A DNA stretch of 64,000 bases. Origin: Nectonema munidae. Taxonomy: Eukaryota; Nematomorpha; Nectonematoida; Nectonematidae. Where the stretch lies: assembly GCA_030549495.1 (NCBI GenBank), contig JAUIRK010000907.1, forward strand, positions 682,001-746,000, in the 5' to 3' direction. Position 1 is the first letter of the stretch. Each line of letters begins with the position of its first letter. The position numbers and the translations under genes were made by a program. Below, in pieces: positions 12,752 through 28,100 of this stretch. A model generated the notes under the pieces. It was not told the DNA's origin. It saw nothing but the letters and a program-made list of their open reading frames with translations, and did not search any database.

Positions 12752-13213
12752 ATGAATGCGTCTGCCATGCCCTTTGGAGCCCCTCAAGACGACATTTATC
12801 AAGTTGAAGCTCCTGACGATGTTTCTCTCATAAGATCGAGATGTCATACCTGGCCTCAGAACAAGACGAGTGCTGCTGATACAACTACAGCCTTTTTGGC
12901 GAATCAGTCAATCGGCGATGCAGCCGTCTTTCACGACAATTTAACGGAGTGTGAATGGTACAACGTCATAGATTACAATAGCCAGGATTACCTCATATCC
13001 TCTTCACAACCTAAAGCCAAAAATTTAAACTCTGTCAAAAATAAATCCCGTAAAAATGCATGGGGTGATTTGTCCTATGCTCAACTCATTACCAAAGCTA
13101 TTCAGAGCTCTTCTGACGGAAGAATGACACTATCCGAGATTTATGAATGGATGGTTAAGAATATTCAGCACTTTAAAGACAAAGGAGATACCAATAGTTC
13201 CGCAGGGTGGAAG
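12752..13213 (+). CDS. FOXO coding exon 1
   Basis: Encodes residues 1-154: start ATG, N-terminal AKT site and the first half of the forkhead domain. It ends ...SSAGWK followed by the donor GTAATA at 13214 (phase 0). The ATG at 12752 is the first in frame; a second ATG five codons on is an alternative start. Reading past the donor gives a featureless tail, so the longer open frame to 13336 is intron read-through. Confidence 0.95.
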
Positions 13214-16200
13214 GTAATATCATTTTTATCATTTCTTTCTCTTCAAAACCTTTGTAATTTCTTTTCACAAAAGCATAATTTTATTTCGTTCGCATTAAGA
13301 TACAATTTAAAAATATTTACATTTTTGTCAGTTTAAAAATATCTTATCATTTTCTTTTCTATAGATGACCAATGAAAGAAATAATAGGATATAAGGATTT
13401 CGGCAATCATAAATATCAAAAAGTTAGCTTGACTAAATAAATATCATGCTTACAATATTTTTGTTCATTTATTTTTCATACAAACATAAATAATTAAAGT
13501 GTTTTGTTGTTGCATAAAAACAATATCTTATGCCAAAAAAGACTAACAATAAATAACTTTATTATTTTTAAAAAATGGCATAAAATTAGTGGAGTTATAA
13601 ATGATTGTAAGCGTTCTATTCCTTGCCAAATTAGATAAAGGAAATGTTACAATTTTAAAACACTCTTTAGAAGTGGAAACAAAGAGTGCTCTCCCACTCC
13701 TTTGGGGCTGAAATGTTTGATGTGTATGTAACTAGAAAAATTATTAGGAGGGACTAAATCTAAAAGAGATTACGATCAGAGAGCTTAATCCTTTATCCCA
13801 TCTTCTCTTTATCTCTAAATTATTCATTTGTAGAAGGGACAATTCATAGATTCTATGATTTATCTAAATAAGGGGTCGGCAAAGCGGTCGATATTCTTTT
13901 TTTTACTTTATAGTAGTAATAAATCTCCTTTTTTTTTAAAACATAGCTTAGGACATTGTATAGTATAAATATATGTAGGATATAGAAACATTTTTGGTTT
14001 GTATTTCCTCTCTTAATTGTTGGACATTGATTAATGTTTTTATGAAACATTTATATGTGGGGGTGGGGGTCGATGTGAAGACAAATGTTCTACGAAGGGG
14101 TCGACGCGTAAAAAAGTTTGCCGATCCCTGATTCTAAATGGATAAAATAATAGTAATTTTATATGTAAATATTTTCAAAATTTTGTTACAATCATTATAT
14201 GAAAAATTTAACTTAATCAACTGCCCTTTTCGCCCGACTGGTTACGAACCTGTGTGTATGTATTAGTGATGGGACGATACCAAAATTAATTACGATTCCG
14301 ATTCTAACAATTCCGATTCTAAAATATTACAACTTGAAATAACTTTTTAATATTATTTTGAACTTCAATTAATTTCTATCACTTTTTGTTAATAAATATC
14401 CTCAATATGAAAGCAAAATTATATAAATAATCCACTTTTGAAAATTTTGAGTATAAATTTTGAAAATTAAAAAAACTATAGTCATAATTTTGAGCAGTGA
14501 GAAGCATATTCAGCTTATAATGATAGAATAAAATTTTATTAATATTACATAGAGATCTTTTGAATCAATCGTAATTAAATTGGAGCTTTCGTAAATTATA
14601 GTGCAAAAACAAGCATTTCTCCTGTTTTTGCTTCTAAGCGATTTCTTTTAGGAGAATAAATATTTCCTCCAATACTAAAAACTCTTTCACTTTCAACTGA
14701 AGAAGGCGGAGCACATAAATACTTTTAAAAAAAACGCCAATATTGGAAGGTCTTCTTTGTTAGCTTTCCACCATTCAAACGGACTTGAGTTTCTTTCTAT
14801 TAATTTATATTTTAAATATTTCGTTATTTCAGTCTCTAGTTTTCGAGTTGTTGTTATATATAAAATTGATGACTTCTTTTTCTTGTTTTTCTCATTTTGA
14901 ATTTTTCTTTTTTTAATCTCAGTTATCCAACTTCGAGTTAAGAAAAGTTTCTACAATGTTATTAGTTCTTAAATGCGATGGGGACCAGTATCATCCTCGA
15001 TTTAAGCGAATGATCGACACATCCGACTTACACAATGAGATTTTACAATTCGTTTTAATTTATTATTTAAATAAAATTTATTTGAACTAATGTATTTAAG
15101 TGAGTGGGTTGTGGGTTGGGCTTGTGTCCCGCACTAGACCAATTACTCATAGTTCGATACATGCGGTTTTAACATTTAAAATGTACATGAAAATTTCTTA
15201 TATAAAATTATAACACAAAATTTACAAAAAAGTAGCTTAAACATAATAAATAATGCACAATTGACACAAAAAATGTTAAATTTTTTTATAATTAAATAAT
15301 TTTGTCGAATCAAGTGATTCTACACAATAAGTAGTAAAATCATTTATACAATAAAATCCTAAGTAAAGGAAATCAATGTAACGTATTAACTTGGAATCGT
15401 TTTGGTATCGGAGCGAGTTGAAATATTTCCACTCCGATTTCCGATGCTAGAGAAAATTTCCGATATTCCGATTATTCCGATACGATTCCGATTAATCGTC
15501 CCATCACTAGTATGTATGTACAAGTACATTATCCCAAGTGTGGTTTTGTTAAAATAATTTAAATTTTAATATAATTCATTAAGAATCATTAGTATCCGAT
15601 TGATTTAGGGCTTAAATATAGCAACAATCATCATGTGTTATAAGTAAGCATTGTATATCCGAATAATTGAAATGATGATGATTTATCAATCATCACTGCT
15701 TTCCATGTTATCAAGATTCAATTCAATTCAAAAATACGAATTAATGTGGTAGTGCGTATTTTTGTTTATTTTTGGATGCCCTATTCCAATTTAAATTTTG
15801 AACAATCCTTGTTGTTTTCAACAAGCTGAAATTCATCAATTTTGTGTACTAATATTCTTAGTATAACTATTAAATATTTTGTTTTCCTTTTTTTTAAATG
15901 TCAGGTGAAATTTACACTTAAATTAATTACATTTAAATGTTTTAATGAGTTTTTTCTCATTTCTTACTTTAACATTTGTACCATTTTTTGATAAAAAGTG
16001 AAAAAAAATTGTATGGTATTTGTATGAATTTTTTTCCACTTTTTATCAAAAAAGGGCAATTTTATTTTACAAAAGTTTTGCACAAAAATTAGACATGTAT
16101 GCAACAAAGGTGTGTATAAAATTTATATGTGAAATAATTTTGATAAATTAAATGTGTGAAAAAAGTTGTGCTCAATATCATCCACGTAATTTCCCGGAGC

Positions 16201-19200
16201 GATCTTCTATCTTCTGGGATGATATGCAATAGCAATAAGTTTTGAAAAATTTTAACGATAAGGAGAATTGTGAAATAGTTGCTCATTATTTTGAGTTTTC
16301 ATGCTTAAACTTGACACTATTTGGGCGATATGGGGAATTGGTCTAAAATGTTCACTTTTATCATATTTTTATGTTGTATCAGGGGCGGATTTAGAAGGAA
16401 ATTAACCCTGGGCGGATTTTACGACATTTTTTCTGAATTTTCTTACAAAATCATTGTGAATATGTCTAGACTGGTATTACAACAGGAAGATTTACTCATA
16501 TCATGTTAAGAATCTGAATTACAAGTCTTCTTTCAGAAAAGCAAACAAATTCGGATTGAACTACCCTGATGTGCTGAAAAATTGGGAGTGGAAGAGAAAG
16601 GCAAGCGGGGGGGGGGGGGTGACTTATTGCTCCTTTCCACACCCCATCTCAATCCGCAACTGTACTGTGCGTGTTATATCCAGAGGTTTGGCTTACATAA
16701 CCTGTATCCGCCCATTTTATATGAGGCATATTTTTTGTTAATTTAGCTTAATAGTTTCTGGCATACTTACAGGGCGTCTATGAAGATACATCTGAGTTTC
16801 GTTTAAGAATATGCATGTTGTTTTGTAAACAGTATAACAAGTTAGTATTATTGGGAGATATAATTTCATTTTTAGATTTAAAAATTTCGTTTTTCTTAAC
16901 TATATTTATCACATGCTTTGAAATGGCTTCTTAAAACCCGTCTTATAATGACATACAAATGAAAATAAATACTCCAGTAAGGTTTATTCCAGTAAGTCTC
17001 TGCGTTTTGTATGTGAGCAGCAGTTTTTTTCAAAACTTATTGTGAATGGCTAAGACTCACTAACACAATCGAAATGTAATAGCATTTTTTGAAATCAGTT
17101 AAATCAATTCTGCATATTCTTATTTTGCTCCAATAATTATAATGAAATCTTATCTATCAATTATAATTAAATTCAATGTCATTATCTTTTTAAATGAATT
17201 GCTTTTTTTATCCATTTTTAATGTGTTCTCTTTCAAAAACTTATTTTAGAACTCAATAAGACACAACTTATCCCTGCATAGTCAGTTCATGAGAGTCCAG
17301 AATGAAGGCTCAGGTAAAAGCAGTTGGTGGATGATAAATCCGAACGCCGAACAAGAAAAGCACATACGCAGAAGGAGCTGCACGCTCGAGTCCAAGAGTA
17401 TTTGGAGTAAGAAGAAGAACAAGATTAAGAGAGCTTCCAAGAAGGACCTGGCAGAATTGAGGGCGGGTGGAAAGAATGCTCCGATGAATGCGCCCGACTC
17501 CTACACCCACACTTTCTATAAAAGCAACAGCATGGACGCCGGCATCACGCTCTCTCCTGCATTTGACAAAGCCACCACCCTCCTAGAGCCAGTGACCTCT
17601 TCCATCGGCTCTTTGTCCAATGTCTTCAAGTCCAAAACTTTCTTGTATGATCATCCTGAAGAAAGTTCACCGCTGAAGGAAGATCACCGCAATGACTTAC
17701 CAGAATTTCACCAAAGTGTTAACTTTTCAAACTCCTCTTATCATAATCCAAGTATTCTTCCTCTAACCCAAATGCTATCTGCAATGCCGCCACCAGAAAC
17801 CTTTTTTAATACCTCTCTTAAATCTTTTGATCAGCGAGACTACTCTTCCCAGGGGAATCCATTTTTCCAGGAAAAAATTTTAACAGCTCCTAACTTCATA
17901 TCTATTTCTGATTTCTCAAACAGAGCCCTGTTTGAGTCCAATCGGCCCGTTAACAACACTGACGAAGATACTGCTTCACGCAAGGAAAGCAAATTCTCTT
18001 CGCCAAATTTTGAAGCGAAACGAGATGATGAATTTTGGAGTAAGTATTTATTTTCTCTACATTTTTAAATACCTAAATTTTTTGGGCCTTAAATTAAATG
18101 AAATTTGGCAAAAAGCTTTATACAAAACTCTGTTAAGTTAAAAAATTTCATCGCATTTCTTCTTTGAAAATGGCAGTTGAATATCAAATTGCACTTGATA
18201 GCATATCAAATGAGATATAACTACACTTTGTATGCAGTTCATTTCGTAGTTTAGTAAACTAAACTTGGAAGCTCGATTTGTAGTTTATTTGCATACACGT
18301 AATACGCCTGGGAAGCAAATTGTCTCTTTTTGCAAAAATTTTGCACGGTAAAGGTACAGAGTAGTTTTTCATTGCACAGGCACAAGTAAAACCACTTTAT
18401 CGAACTATGAGCCAAAAAGGTTTGCTGTTAGTACTTGTGATATCGAATGCAGATATCTAGATAACCTTTACTCGCGCCACTCAATGTTTGGCTTTCTAAC
18501 ATGCACAAGAGTAATGGCATGTATGAAGCTTTGCTATAAAAAAGTTTCCATTTTTTTGTGCATTTATTCTGCCTCTTAGTTATAGTCCGCGGTACCTTTA
18601 CCTTTGACCTTGAAAAAGGTATTTGGCCCTTTTACTATAAACTCTTTTAAGAAAATATTGAGGTTTTGAAGCTGATTTAACCGGTTATCGACCACAGTCG
18701 ACATATGTCGACTTTACAAAAATAGAATCGTCTGCGCTTATTAGTGCTTTTTAATACAACTCTTCTGCTTTACGTTAGATATCGTCTGATTATTCTGGTC
18801 GATAATGGGTTAATTTGCTAGACATATTTTTAGTTTTCGTTTTTGAAACTAAACACTATTTAAATCAAATTTTATACTCTAAAGAAAAATGCTTTATATA
18901 TTTTTATAATGCTAATGTCGGTACTGAGTTCTTTTATAGGCGTTATCTGATAAATACAAATTATTATCATCGATCAAAAGTTTTTCGTCACTTTCTGCTT
19001 TTCGCATTATAATCCTTTTGACTTCAAAAAATAGTAAAATAAGTAATCATAAGAGATATTTTCAAACTTTGGTGTTCGCATAAAAGAGTCTCAGCACTTA
19101 CTTCCTTCTCAATTTGCTGAGCTATCGAATTTATTTATTGAGAGGCGGTGATGCGCGCGCGAGTGAAACTTTCCTTTCTTTCGTATTCCGTATAAAAGCT

Positions 19201-22077
19201 TCGTGTATTCTTTTCAGCCAAACGGAGCTTTTTGCTTTTGTCCATGACAAAACTTGGCGAGGAGTAATGGACCACGTCATGCTCCACTAATTTCTCTTTC
19301 TCCTGACAACTAATTGGATCTATCAATTTTATTTTTTTAGTCCTTAAGAAAACAAAATTTTAAAAATAAGGAAAAAATCACTTATTTTACTTCTAAGTTT
19401 GGAAGATCGTTTTAGTGAAATAACCCCTTTAGATTTGGTGTAAACGCTAAAGTGTGGATGTATTGTGTAGCTTATCGCTATATTGTTTATACATCGATTT
19501 GCAACATTATTTAACTTACAATATGCTATCTATATAGTATGATAAATATACTGATAAGTATGTTTCCAATAAAGTCAAAAAATAGCGAGTAATTGATTCT
19601 ATATAAGTGGATCTCTGACACGTTCCTTTTATTACAAAAGAGTAAGGGTCTGCGAAACTATAATAAATATTCTACACGCTTTGGATGTCAACCCATTTAC
19701 AATTTTTCTCTCTCTATTTTGATGCTGGCAAAAGCAGTGTATACTGGAGTTGGGAAACAGTTTCTCAAATATTGTCTTTTGTTTTGAAAAACAAGGAAAT
19801 TTCATTTTGGAGGTGAAATAATGTACAAAAAGTATATATTCTCAATATTATGAATCAAGTATCATAATAATCATAAAAATCAGAACTTTTAAAAATGCTT
19901 TTAATTGAATATTTCAAATTTGGCATATAATACTTTGTTAACTCAGTTTTTATTTATTCGGTAAAAAGATGTTCTTTCTTGTAACGTGACTTCACAAATT
20001 TGATTGTGAAATAGCACTAATCACATGATTGTACCATTAAGTTGAATTTGAAAAAATGTTAGAGCATATTTACTATCTAACTCTACCCTCGAATGACATG
20101 GTAAGAGTTTGCTTCAACTAGATTTTCCAAAGACAAGAAAGTAAATATATGTCATATTGAATTTGTCATGTAATTTCATTCTATTTCATCTAATATATCT
20201 TTAAAAATTCTTGAACAAATGTTTGTTAGGTTCTAAATTAATTCAATTTTAACGCCATTTTTCAAAAGATGACATTTTTTATTATTTTAAAAGGAAAATA
20301 ATTTTGAAAACACGTGGAAAAAGAAATGGAAAAACGGCTTTTGATTTAAAAAAATTAGATATTCACAAAACATGAAAGTGAAAATAAGGAACTTAATCAT
20401 GCAAATAAATTATAAATAGAAAGTTTATGCATTTCCACACTGACTGCATATAAGCAACTGCGTATTCATGCGGCTTTTAAATATAAGCATCATAACATTA
20501 TTGAAGTTTCACTTTTAATAGGTAATTCCTATTATATTGAATTTGTAATATATTTCTATTTACAAAAATTACTTTTTCAAATAAACTGGAAGCCAAACAA
20601 ATATAAAAGATTGAGGGGGGGGGGGCTATGGTTTAATGCCTCCCTCCCTGAATATGCCTTTGCATACAAGAATGATATGACTTTTAAATATGGATATTTG
20701 GCATTCGTAACATTTTCTCATCCCTCGTTTTCTGGGATTACAATTTGATGCAAAAATATCCATGACGACTTGATGATGGTCCACATCATATACTTTATTG
20801 AACCCGTAAAAAGTCAAACGGTTTGCTTTTAATTTAACCCATTTACGACCAATGTTCCTATTTTGGAACATAAGTAATTTCATCTTCGTCTGCTTTTTTC
20901 AATGACTTTGAATATAAATCGTCTGCGTTTTTTAGATATCGTCTGCTTTGCTTGGTCTTAAATGGGTTAACCAATGTTGCCAAATTAAACGCACACGAAG
21001 TCTTGTTTTGAAAGATGTTTAGTTTCTTGTTTCTTGTACAATTTTCCATTTGGGAACATTTGTACTGATGCGTACTTTTTTGTGAGCGATGATGCCATGT
21101 TGGTGATAAAGATTTTGAAATAACTGATGTAAACTTGGCATTTTTGCTTTCACTACAACCCTAATGTTACTAGCTGCAATATCAAGAAAATTGATAAAAA
21201 TGGCCATCGGCATCTTTTAATGCCATGTAGCTAGTGAAGTTTCGAGCCATTCGATTGAAAATTTCGATTGACCTTTTTATTTATCAAAATTGTGTGGAAA
21301 CATATTCACTAAAATAAACACGCCTTACGTTTTTTTTCCTCTTTTTCTGGATGTATATGCGCAAAGAAGCATATTCCATCTACAAAAATGTACTTTCTCA
21401 TTCCTCAAGCTTTAAATGTTTAAATGTTCATGTCGTAATAATCATGAACGACCATTTCTAACCGCGTGACAAAATGAAGCCTTGATTTTTCACATAAACA
21501 CAAAGATCATGCGAAGTATAAAAACGATCTATATAAATTCCGAAACCTGAACATCTTAGAAGTAGTGACCAAACTTTTTACGTGATTTCAAATACTCTTT
21601 ATCAGCCAAAGCGCTTACATGCAGCTAGGCGTAAAAGCTTTTTGAATCGTTACAATGATTAACTTTCATAAAACTACAGTAAATTAGAATATATTCACGT
21701 CAAAAAATGCGAACTTTTCTTACAATACATCCAATAATATTTTTTATCTACAGATCGCCTAGGTTCGATTCCTCATTGTGACTATCCTTACCATCTATCT
21801 ATCCATCATTCTATCGTAGTTTTTGATTATCACTATTGATGTTGCTTGCCTAAGTCTTTATATATCTTGTATCTAACCTCTTTTTCAAATACACTAGGAA
21901 TAATGACTTAATAACAATACATTTCTTTTTTGTCTTATTCTTTGCTTGTATTTTTTGGCACTGTTTTCTCAATTATTATTCCTTAATTAACTCTAATTGC
22001 TTTGAATCAACTGTTTGTACTAAGCATAATATATTCCTTTTTCAACCAAAATATCAATATACACTCTTCATTTTATA

Positions 22078-22111
<34 letters not shown>

Positions 22112-25100
22112 GGTACCACTTTTTCAATTGTCATATGCATCTATCATCACTTTATATCAGCGAATTTTCATATCACCGAGTTTGTTCAGGTCTTTTTGTC
22201 GAATAAGTTAAACAATACTGCTATATCGATCTTATAATTCATAAATCATAAAGGCGACAACAAGATAATTTGGTATTTAATTAGTTTTATATTTTTACTT
22301 TTCCAATTGGAATATTTCACATGAAAATCAACCAATCAAAACATCCTGAACCAGCAATAACTGCTAATTAAGTAATTAGCCACGAGCGTGCCTATTAAAT
22401 TGGAGTTCAAGATTCTTCTTCAAATTTACGTACTGTGAAATGGGAAGAATCGTATTTTAAGATGGTGTTGTTATTGCATCTATCTTTTCAGCCTTTTTTT
22501 TCCTTATGAATGCGTATAGACAATAAATTTTGTATTTTTTAGAAAGTAGTTTTTAAAAAATACCTTCCTTTTTTGCTATTTGTTCAAATAAAGGATTCTA
22601 GTTGGAAATATCTGTGCATGTTATATGATAGATGGTTAGTAAAAATGAGTTGATGCTTCATAGTAGTCATGTAACGATCCCAATTTTTTGGGCGATTTCG
22701 ATTACCTTATAAAATGGCGATTACCGATACCGATACCTGAATAAATTTCACTACATTTAGTAAATGACTTTTTACTAGTTTACGAACATCGAGATAAACG
22801 TTTCTATTACAATATAATATTTACAAATCATATAAGTTTATTCTTTTGAGAAAGTAAAAATAAATCTTTTTATATGTAAAATTTGATATTATAAAATTAA
22901 GATGTAAGAACATCTTACATTTCTCTCCATTCCCTTCTTCTAAGCTTAAAAAATTGGATTTTTGTTCTTAAAATATCCGAGTTTTGTTCTACATAAAGAA
23001 TTATTGTAACAAAATTAAAATTGTAGCAAATTCTACTATGTATACTACGGCTAATTTTTTTTCATATATAATTTTGAAACATAACGTATCATATGCCTCC
23101 TTAGAAGGCCACTATTGGGAATATCCTAATTAGGATCGCGACATGTGGTTGAGAACCTATGTTAAGACGCATTTGTGCTGTTTTTTTTACAATCAAAAAG
23201 GAAGTAAAGAATACTTTTTCTCAAAGTTAATTAATAAATATAATCATAAAAAAATTAGATATTCATAAAATATGAAAGTGAAAATAAGGAACTTAATCAT
23301 GCAAATAAATTATAAATAGAAAGTATTGCATATTTAAAATATACAGAAATATTTGGACAAATTGGAAGTGTCATTTTACTCCACCTGCTCGGCTCAAGAA
23401 ATTGGCGAATAATAACAAATTGGCGATGTTCATCTAATCGGTACAGCACTACTTTATAGTGTATTGGAATATTTCACATGAAAGTCAACCAATGAAAACA
23501 ACTGAACCACCAATAACTGTTAATTAAGTAATATTGATTACCACGAAATTAACGAGTGCAAATTAAAATTTTAAAAAGATTGAGAATTACGTAGTAATCT
23601 TCTAATGCATCACTTAAATTACGATTCACATCATCCCAGTGTAAATATCATGCAAACAAGTATGCAATTGGAGGGGGCGGTTTATCGCCTCCAACAAATT
23701 GCCCATATCCCCCTACTTATAGTTTAGCACTCATGAACGTTTGGGCTATTTCGAAGCGGGACGTTGATTTTATCGAGTGTTTTGAAGTATTTTTAACGTT
23801 TACATTTTATAGCTATTCCAGACAAGAACATCAATTATTGCGTATATCCCTTTACTATTAGGGATGCCATGTTTGGTTTTTATTCATAGAAAGGACGGAA
23901 TCTTATTCTAACTGGCTAATATTTTTGTTGGATTCAATACGCATACCAATTATGGCTCACTTGAGAGTATATGAGTAGTAAAAGCTTCTTCTTACCTATT
24001 AGTATCTTCAAACAGAGGCAGTCATTTCTTTTGTTGTGTTTTAGCCAAGCCAATAAGTGAAGGCTTTCTGGTATTTGGTTTTACAGATGTATTTCAAGGA
24101 TGGAGTATAATGGTGATAAAATTTACAACCAAGATATTCCAGCCAGTAGGTCTATTATTTTTTAGTTTAGACAGACAGCTACTTACTTAATTAGATAGTC
24201 AGTAAACTAGTTAGTTCACGCAGATGTCAAAACTTATTTTCTTAAAATAGGTCTAATCAAATTTATGCCTAGAACAGCCTATAACCTTAAACAAATTTTA
24301 AAAAGAAACTACTTTTTCCAAAAAAATTTGGAGAAGATCATTGAAAAAATTGAAAACACTTTTTCACTTAAAGATGAGAAAGAAAAACGATAGGGAACGT
24401 TTTTTCCATATAATTAGCATACACTCGTGAAAGACAACAAAATGTGACGTATTTTTAGTCCATTCATATACTCTACACTCAAGTGAAGTAAAAGTGACGA
24501 TTTGTCCATTCATCGGCATCACATATGATTTTGAAACCAAAATCAATTTATATTTATCAAAAAAATATATAAAACACGTTTCCCTAAAACAAGTAGATAT
24601 TATTTTTGGATTCTAGAACAATTCCCTCCGACATATTTATTTAAAAATATATTGAACTATAATTTCAAATTTCAAGCTATACAATTTAATCATAATTAAT
24701 TACATCAGATATACTAACTCTAAAATGAATCATATTTTTAAAATTCTTAGATTTATTAAATATACCGGGGGCATTTGTCCAGGAGCAATTCTAGGGGAAA
24801 TTGCCCTGGTTACCTATTTTTGCATCTAGGACTTTCAGCCAAAGAAAATTTCAATCTTTTCAATTGATAAGAATGTCTAAGGGGTTGAATAAACATTCCT
24901 GCTGAACATTCAAAATCTAAAACGTTTCAAGCTTTGCCTAACGTGACAACTGCATGTGAATACTTCTAATTTTTATATTTTAATTTTTGTTTGAAAATAG
25001 AAAAAATGTGTAGTTTTTAATTTTTAAAGAATTTCTCTTTATAAATAATGCTTAGAAAGAAATGCAGACGTAAAATAAGCAAACGGTACAGTAAAATGGA

Positions 25101-28100
25101 CACTTAGCAATGAGATGATATTGGTTTATAGAGCGTCCATTTTATTCAATAAGGTGTCAAACAGAATCACTTTCCAAAATCATAATTTTCTGAAAATAAG
25201 TAACTGTGATGATATTTGAAAGCTTCAGCGCGCATTAATTCCTGAAAATAACTATTACTCTTCTGGTGAGATTTGTTAATTTTATTCCATATTATAATTG
25301 GTGTAGTGAATTTTGTAACATTAGAAATTGAGTTTTATATCTAAGCATATTTTGGAACTCAACTCAACTAACAGTTGAGAATATACTCAGAATATTTTTT
25401 ATAAAAATCTGCTGTAAAGAGCATATGACAGAGTATTAAAACCCCATAAAGAATGATTCAAATGATAGAAAATTTAAGTAAGTGCCTGGAATCTGCTAAT
25501 CACGCATTCTCAATATACAGAGATTTCCAATAAATTGGATTTAAACTTTATTTCTAGTGATGTCATTAATTTCATGATTGACTTCAAACCTTCTTTGTTA
25601 ATTCTATATAATTGAGATAGCACATTATTCAGAATTAAGTGCGAGAGATTTGAAGTTAGAATTTCTGCTAACTGGATTCAGGATTCTAACAAAATGTTAG
25701 TTGATATCTTTCTTGATACTATTCAAAAAGCTACTCCATGAAGTTTTTGTTTAAAACTCTTCGCATTAATTTAAATAAGTTTTCTGATGTATAAATTTGT
25801 GTTGTTTGATTCATAGTTGATTAATAATTAATTAGTAAAATAAAAAAATGACAGCAAATAAAGGAAATATAAATATAAGAAAAATTCATGTTTCATTTTA
25901 AGCGTATGCACAAGTAGGAATGATTCGTTGTATTGAGTTCTGATTTTAGAAGCATTTAGTCAAAATAACTGAATTTATCGCCAATTCCCATGTAGTCCAT
26001 CTTCGATTAGGGCAGTGGTTCTTAACCCTTATTAAGTCATGGACCCCCTATAAGGACACTTTCGCATAAGAAGCCATAAAAACAACTTTGCATGCAATTA
26101 ATATTTCTACTTTATTTTATTGACATGAATTATTTGATCTCAAATGACGTCAAATACGGGTAGCAAAGCAAATTTTATGTAAATTCAAGGAGAAAAGACA
26201 AAATCAACCGCTTGCTACTCATTCAAACTTTAAGAGTTAGCTTTTTGTTTCATTCATTTTTACACGTACAAATTGGCAGAGTATGTTCACTCATTTTAAG
26301 TTTTTTTTCACAAAAATGAAAAACTGTTCACGGACCCCCTAAGACAGAGCAATGGACCACTTGGGGTCCGTGGACCCCATGTTAAGAATCACTGGATTAG
26401 GGCATTCGGTAAATGTACGGTTGAGTGTAGAATCTCAAGTATCTGAACAGGTTTGGAAACAAAGAGATTGTTCGGATACTTGAAAACTTTTTTCTTTTTT
26501 TTTCTTTAGGCGGGCAGGTCAATTGTTTGGATACTCGAGGTTTGGATATCCGAGGTTTCACTGTAGGTAGTAGGGAACTAAGAACAGTGAATTTGGAATG
26601 GTGAGATTTGAACCCCAGAATCAAAAACATATTCTAAACAGGCCTACACACACCTTCTTAGCATTTGTAGGCTCATACTGCAACTCGTTTTTTAGATTCA
26701 ATCTTTCTCTAAAGTGAGAAGCCCTAAAAAGTTTTTTATGTTTCAATCGTAGTTAAGTGTGACACTTATTAATTTTATATTATCTAATTTTTTTTTTGTA
26801 AATTTATTATTTAAACACATCAAGTTTTACCACATCAATTCACTTCGCAGTTCAATGAATGAGGATCGTTTTAATGCTCTCATTCTTATTTTGTTTTAAA
26901 AATTTTGATAAAGCTTAAATTTATATGCTTGAAATTTGAGTTTTAGTTTAGTAAAATCCGCCCCCCCCCTATTGCCAATTTCTAGATCCGCCCAAGTAGT
27001 GCCAAGTACTTTCGCATTAATTTCATGTTTGATTCAATGAAAAACCTCGCCTTATATTCAAAGATATAGGATATATTAATTTAAGCAAAAGATTTGGAAT
27101 GAGTTTATTTGATAGGAATTAAAAATATATAAACAGAAGAGCGCTAATAAAAAGTTGCTATCTATCGATGAAGTATTCTCGAAGGATAAACTGTTGTAGA
27201 AATAGAACAATGCTGTATCATTGATTAACTAATTCACATATAGCTTTATTGATAAACAACTACCAAATATATTCAATATAATTTCCTAGCTCCAATTGAA
27301 AAATAAATTTGCCATATTGAGACAAATGAATGTCTCCCCACTGCAGTGGCGTAACCATGAGAATTGCCGCTCGGGGCGGGTCATAAATTTGACGTCCCTT
27401 TTTATTTAAAAAAATTGGTTAAAAATGCATAAAACTTTATTTATAAATTAGTTTTATATAAATGCTTATAATAGAAAATAATGCTTTAATATGAAAATTA
27501 AAAAAACTGAAAAATTTATTTAATTACATACAAATATTCATTTTCAGCTTTTTATAGATGAACTTTTCTAGCTTTTTTGTTAGCAAACTCTTCAATAACT
27601 TCGTGAAAAACTTTTTTCAGGTCTCCGATTTGTTGTGTATGCATGTTTTTTGTATTTGTCAAATGAAAATCTCTTACAACACAAACTGTTATAAAGATCT
27701 TAACATCATATTGATTGCAATATATGAGTGCTTTCAAAATATGCCGCCCCTAAAAATGTGCCGCCCAGGGCGGACCGCCCCCACCTAGTTACGTCACTGC
27801 CCCACTGGTAATCGACCTAACTGCTCTTTTCAACCATCCCTTTAGTTTTTGTCATACACCTTAGAAATTGGCGAAGATTTGTTCCTAATACAACGGTCTT
27901 TGATCTTATTTCCTTTTTAAGTTCGTCGGTTGTTTGCATTGCGGGGAAAATGTGTTGTATAGCTTTAACGAGTCTTCGTTTAATGACGGATTGAATTTTT
28001 AGGTGACGTAAATGGAGCACGCCAGAAACTCTCTTTCTTTGAATCCTTTGTAAATGGCAGTCTTGGAAGTGGTAGTATTAAGGAGAACGCAATCTCAGAT

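Larger units (their letters stand above)
13214..17249 (+). other. FOXO intron 1 (about 4.0 kb)
   Basis: GT at 13214-13215 and AG at 17248-17249 bound this intron. It holds a MITE (13869-14130), a hAT element (14264-15509) and a possible third element (16380-16671). The remainder is AT-rich without coding signal. Confidence 0.9.
18040..28002 (+). other. FOXO intron 2 (about 10 kb)
   Basis: Bounded by GTAAGT at 18040 and ...TTTTTAG at 28002. It carries a SINE (18340-18482), TTAA MITEs (18677, 20834), hAT elements (22664, 26013, 27344), a pogo-like MITE (about 26425-26565) and an AT microsatellite (about 22079-22108). No coding sequence that I recognise lies inside. Confidence 0.9.

Noticed and set aside
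17310-17510. Minus-strand frame within FOXO exon 2
   Set aside because: Antisense shadow of a clearly coding exon.
21755-21785. Possible tRNA gene (GGTTCGATTCC)
   Set aside because: Only a B-box-like motif; no A-box or cloverleaf can be drawn.
26600-26640. B-box-like GGGGTTCAAATCTCACC on the minus strand
   Set aside because: No partner A-box at the right distance; may be a SINE scrap but cannot be supported.
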